Origin: JBDUCV01 sp040003255
GTDB taxonomy: Bacteria > Actinomycetota > Actinomycetes > Mycobacteriales > Jatrophihabitantaceae
DNA length: 8,650 bases
Assembly: GCA_040003255.1 (NCBI GenBank)
Contig: JBDUCV010000083.1
Span: 1 to 8,650, forward strand
Reading direction: 5' to 3'
Shown: piece by piece, positions 6,473-8,650 of the stretch
Layout: each line of letters starts with the position of its first letter
Position numbering within the stretch: the stretch's first letter is position 1
Made by a program: the position numbers and the translations under genes
The notes under the pieces: generated by a model
Seen by the model: only the letters and a program-made list of their open reading frames with translations
Database searches by the model: none
What the model was told of the DNA's origin: nothing

Positions 6473-7477
6473 GTGAGCCTCCGAATCGGATACAAGGCTT
6501 CGGCCGAGCAGTTCGCGCCGCGAGATCTGGTCGAGTACGCAGTGCTCGCCGAGCAGCACGGCCTCGACAGCGTTTGGACGAGTGACCATTACCAGCCGTG
6601 GCGCCACAACCGCGGCCATGCCCCGTTCTCCCTCGCCTGGATGACCGCGGTCGGTGAGCGCACCTCGCGGGTGTTGATCGGCACCAGCGTGCTCACCCCG
6701 ACGTTCCGGTACAACCCCGCGGTGATCGCGCAGGCGTTCGCGACGATGGGCTGCCTTTACCCGCGGCGAATCATCCTGGGCGTGGGCACCGGCGAGGCGC
6801 TCAACGAAGTCGCGATCGCCCGGATCGAGTGGCCGGAGTTCAAGGAACGGTTCGCCCGGCTGCGCGAAGCCGTCACGCTTATGCGCGCCCTATGGAACGG
6901 CGAGCGGGTCACCTTCGATGGGACGTATTACCAGACGACCGAAGCCACTGTGTATGACCGACCCGAAGGTGGCGTGCCCGTATACGTCGCCGCCGGAGGC
7001 CCGGTCATGGCGAAATACGCGGGGCGGGCGGGCGACGGGCTGATCTGCACCAGCGGTAAGGGCATGGATCTTTACACCGACAAGTTGCTGCCTGCCGTCG
7101 ACGAGGGTCTAGCTGCGTCCGAGCGTTCGGATGCGGACGTCGATCGCATGATCGAGATCAAACTGTCCTATGACCGTGACCCCGCGATCGCGCTGGAAAA
7201 CACCCGTTTCTGGGCACCGCTCGCACTGACCGCCGAGCAGAAGCACGGACTCGACGACCCGGCGCAGATGGAGCGTGCCGCGGATCAGTTGCCGATCGAA
7301 CAGGTTGCCTCACGGTGGATCGTCAGTTCCGATCCGGACGAGGCGGTGGCGATGATCAAGCGCTACGTCGACGTCGGGCTGAATCATCTTGTCGTTCATG
7401 GACCCGGCGAGGATCAGCGCCGATTCTTGACACAGTTCAGCGAGGACGTGCTTCCGCAGTTGCGTACGGTGGGCTGA
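6473..7477 (+). CDS. fgd: F420-dependent glucose-6-phosphate dehydrogenase
   Basis: Fgd oxidises glucose-6-phosphate to 6-phosphogluconolactone and reduces F420 to F420H2, the main source of this cofactor in many actinobacteria. The 334-residue product carries the family signatures LRIGYKASAEQFAPR, SDHYQPWRHN, FSLAWMTAVGERT, LTPTFRYNPAVIAQAFATMG, GVGTGEALNEV and TAEQKHGLDDP. Residues known from M. tuberculosis Fgd1 to bind F420 or substrate are all retained by position: His39 and Trp43 (His40, Trp44), Glu108 (Glu109), Lys196 (Lys198), Lys257 and His258 (Lys259, His260) and Arg281 (Arg283). It should therefore be active. The start is GTG 6473: the overlapping ATG 6471 runs straight into TGA. 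As I recall, mycobacterial fgd1 sits elsewhere, near pta-ackA, so the neighbourhood here is different. Cytoplasmic. Identification is secure. Confidence 0.96.
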   Translation: MSLRIGYKASAEQFAPRDLVEYAVLAEQHGLDSVWTSDHYQPWRHNRGHAPFSLAWMTAVGERTSRVLIGTSVLTPTFRYNPAVIAQAFATMGCLYPRRIILGVGTGEALNEVAIARIEWPEFKERFARLREAVTLMRALWNGERVTFDGTYYQTTEATVYDRPEGGVPVYVAAGGPVMAKYAGRAGDGLICTSGKGMDLYTDKLLPAVDEGLAASERSDADVDRMIEIKLSYDRDPAIALENTRFWAPLALTAEQKHGLDDPAQMERAADQLPIEQVASRWIVSSDPDEAVAMIKRYVDVGLNHLVVHGPGEDQRRFLTQFSEDVLPQLRTVG

Positions 7478-7506
7478 ACTTCATCTCATCGGCACGAATC
7501 AGCCCA
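7470..7506 (+). terminator. Inverted repeat over the fgd stop codon
   Basis: TGGGCTGA (7470-7477, including the fgd TGA) is matched perfectly by TCAGCCCA (7499-7506) across a 21-base loop. It is a possible terminator for fgd. The second arm can instead pair forward, GCCCA (7502-7506) with TGGGC (7511-7515), so the two hairpins exclude one another. No T tract follows. Confidence 0.35.
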
Positions 7507-7534
7507 AATGTGGGCAGGATTGTCCGTTACCGGG

Positions 7535-7546
7535 CATGATTTAGCC
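7535..7546 (+). promoter_or_regulatory. -10-like element before the serine hydrolase gene
   Basis: CATGAT (7535-7540) lies six bases before GTG 7547, the same spacing as before the two upstream genes, and there is no Shine-Dalgarno. An alternative -10, CAGGAT at 7515-7520, would instead give a leader of about 20 bases. Either way the data favour GTG 7547 over ATG 7508. Confidence 0.3.
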
Positions 7547-8554
7547 GTGCGCCGGCCGCCAATTCGACGACCCTGGGTGATAGTCGCCCTCGCGGTGGTG
7601 GCACTGACGGCGGCGGGAGTCGCGCTCTACTTGGGTGAGCCGCCGGAGGACACCGTCGCCCACCCCGCCGGTCCGTCGGGCCACCCGGTCGCCGCGCCGC
7701 TGCTTGCCGGCCTGACCTCGGGGCCTCTGGCGGGCGGAGGTCACGTCGGCACGCCGCCGGACGATCAGCCGCCCGCCGCCGTCCCCGCGCCGAGAGTTTT
7801 GCTGCCGGCTCCGAAGCCGGCCGTCCCCGCTTCGAACAGGAACAAGGCCAGTGCGGCGGTCGGCTTGCTGATCCAGGGCCGCGCCGACGATGCAGTGTCC
7901 GTCGCCGCGCTTAACACGGTGACCGGAGCGTCCTTCTCCGCGGGCGCCGCCTCGGGGATGACCGAGGGCAGCCTGATGAAGCTTGACCTGCTCGAGACGT
8001 TGCTGCTGCAGCACCAGGACGCGGGCACCTGGCTCGATGACGACGAAACGTCGGCGGCAACCGCGATGATCGTGAACAGCGACAACGACGCCGGCACGTT
8101 TCTCTACTGGCGGATTGGCCGTGCTCCGGCCCTCCAGGCGGCAAACGCCCGACTGGGCCTCACCGATACCGTGCTTGCCAGTGATTACGAGTGGGGCCTC
8201 GCCACCACGAACGCAGCCGACCAGCTTGCCCTGCTGAAGGATTTGGCGGGCGGCGGCCCGCTCAGCGTGGCGTCCAGGACGTTCGCGCTCGACCTGATGC
8301 AGCGGGTCGAGAGCGATCAGGCGTGGGGCGTCAGCGCCGCCGCCGATCCCGGCTCCGTCATCGCGCTCAAGAACGGTTGGCTTGGCCTGGGCAGGGACGA
8401 CGGTTTGTGGCTGACCAACAGCGTCGGCGTCATCACCGTGCACGGGCAACCCGTGCTGATCGCCGTCATGACGCAGCACAACCCCTCCTTCGAGGCGGGT
8501 GTCGAGTTGGTGGAGTCCTTTGCGACCGCGCTGCTGCCCGCGGTTACGTCCTGA
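7547..8554 (+). CDS. Membrane-anchored serine hydrolase with a beta-lactamase-like fold
   Basis: From GTG 7547 the product has 335 residues. An arginine-rich start (VRRPPIRRPW) precedes one hydrophobic segment at about 10-29 with no lipobox cysteine, so it is probably a signal anchor or uncleaved export signal. A Pro/Gly/Ala-rich linker of about 75 residues follows, then the catalytic domain outside the membrane. The domain carries SLMK (Ser142, Lys145; SxxK nucleophile motif), SDN (178-180) and KNG (275-277) in place of the KTG of penicillin-binding proteins and class A beta-lactamases. Glu215 in DYEWG is a possible general base, by rough position only. SxxK to SDN is about 36 residues rather than the 60 of class A enzymes. 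Similar proteins occur in streptomycetes as uncharacterised 'serine hydrolases', as I recall. Substrate unknown: peptidoglycan peptide or an ester is possible, beta-lactam resistance unproven. ATG 7508 would add 13 residues, including a rare TTA leucine. Confidence 0.85.
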   Translation: MRRPPIRRPWVIVALAVVALTAAGVALYLGEPPEDTVAHPAGPSGHPVAAPLLAGLTSGPLAGGGHVGTPPDDQPPAAVPAPRVLLPAPKPAVPASNRNKASAAVGLLIQGRADDAVSVAALNTVTGASFSAGAASGMTEGSLMKLDLLETLLLQHQDAGTWLDDDETSAATAMIVNSDNDAGTFLYWRIGRAPALQAANARLGLTDTVLASDYEWGLATTNAADQLALLKDLAGGGPLSVASRTFALDLMQRVESDQAWGVSAAADPGSVIALKNGWLGLGRDDGLWLTNSVGVITVHGQPVLIAVMTQHNPSFEAGVELVESFATALLPAVTS

Positions 8555-8558
8555 CTGC

Positions 8559-8571
8559 CGCGCTTCGCGCG
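8559..8571. terminator. Short hairpin between convergent genes
   Basis: CGCGC (8559-8563) and GCGCG (8567-8571) pair around a TTC loop, filling most of the 17-base gap between the hydrolase stop and the stop of the leftward gene at 8572. Its position suits a shared terminator, but it is only five base pairs with no T tract. Confidence 0.3.
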
Positions 8572-8650
8572 TCACCTCCTGAGGGCTGCCCGCCAGCCGA
8601 TCAGGGCGGCGCCCACTCGGCCGGCGTCGGAGGTGAAGTGCGCCGGCTCG
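8572..8650 (-). CDS. C-terminal end of an unidentified leftward gene (partial)
   Basis: Read leftward from the window edge, the frame gives EPAHFTSDAGRVGAALIGW followed by RAALRR and a TGA at 8574-8572. Only 25 residues are visible. The composition and the DAGRVGAAL pattern look like genuine protein, and resemble the ends of some ROK-type sugar kinases (which often end LGNDAGxxGAA), but this is too short to name. It is convergent with the serine hydrolase gene, with a 17-base gap. Confidence 0.55.
   Translation of the reverse strand, partial: EPAHFTSDAGRVGAALIGWRAALRR

Noticed and set aside
7508..7546. ATG 7508 as the serine hydrolase start
   Set aside because: There is no Shine-Dalgarno, the ATG lies in a small hairpin loop, and the extension includes a rare TTA codon. 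GTG 7547 gives a compact basic N-terminus before the membrane segment. This is a preference, not proof.
7541..8575. A 344-codon open frame on the minus strand opposite the serine hydrolase
   Set aside because: It is an antisense shadow of a GC-rich gene: the translation is Arg/Gly/His-rich without domain motifs, and the plus-strand frame has clear catalytic motifs and a membrane anchor.
1..8650. A hidden mobile element, CRISPR array, defence island or RNA gene
   Set aside because: No direct-repeat arrays, terminal inverted repeats, transposase or integrase motifs, tRNA-like cloverleaf or rRNA segments were seen, and gene content is chromosomal throughout.

Overview
This is a GC-rich chromosomal segment from an actinobacterium. 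The rpoA-rplQ-truA order, an L17 with an alanine-rich acidic tail, the RpoA ending ETEQL, two F420-type flavin-free oxidoreductases, GTG starts and several apparently leaderless genes all point to Actinomycetes. I recognise strong resemblance to mycobacterial proteins from memory (Rv3455c TruA, Rv1257c, Rv1855c, Fgd1/Rv0407), but the genus cannot be fixed from the sequence alone. I see no mobile element, tRNA, rRNA or CRISPR array, and no gap longer than about 70 bases between genes.

Layout. Bases 1-2382 (+) are the end of the large ribosomal-protein/RNA-polymerase operon: the 3' nine-tenths of rpoA, then rplQ, then truA. An unusually perfect 17-bp hairpin (1514-1550) lies 12 bases after the rplQ stop. 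Its 3' arm covers the alternative truA start. A convergent FAD-linked 2-hydroxyacid-type oxidase (2360-3733, -) overlaps the end of truA by 23 bases. A 64-bp divergent gap (3734-3797) separates it from a rightward run of four genes: an ABC-F ATPase (3798-5411), an Rv1855c-like LLM-family F420 oxidoreductase (5434-6450), F420-dependent glucose-6-phosphate dehydrogenase fgd (6473-7477) and a membrane-anchored beta-lactamase-fold serine hydrolase (7547-8554). The last 79 bases hold the C-terminal end of a leftward gene.

How they fit together. The first block is housekeeping: transcription, ribosome and tRNA pseudouridylation. In the second block, Fgd makes F420H2 from glucose-6-phosphate, and the adjacent LLM oxidoreductase is a plausible consumer of it. 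The ABC-F protein (ribosome-associated family) and the surface serine hydrolase have no proven link to them. Several rightward genes carry a -10-like hexamer 6-8 bases before the start codon and no clear Shine-Dalgarno. This suggests separate leaderless transcripts rather than one tight operon.

Nothing here is clearly a new system. The items most worth a second look are the rplQ/truA hairpin, the repeated leaderless-start arrangement, the F420 reductant/oxidoreductase pair, and the non-canonical active site of the serine hydrolase.
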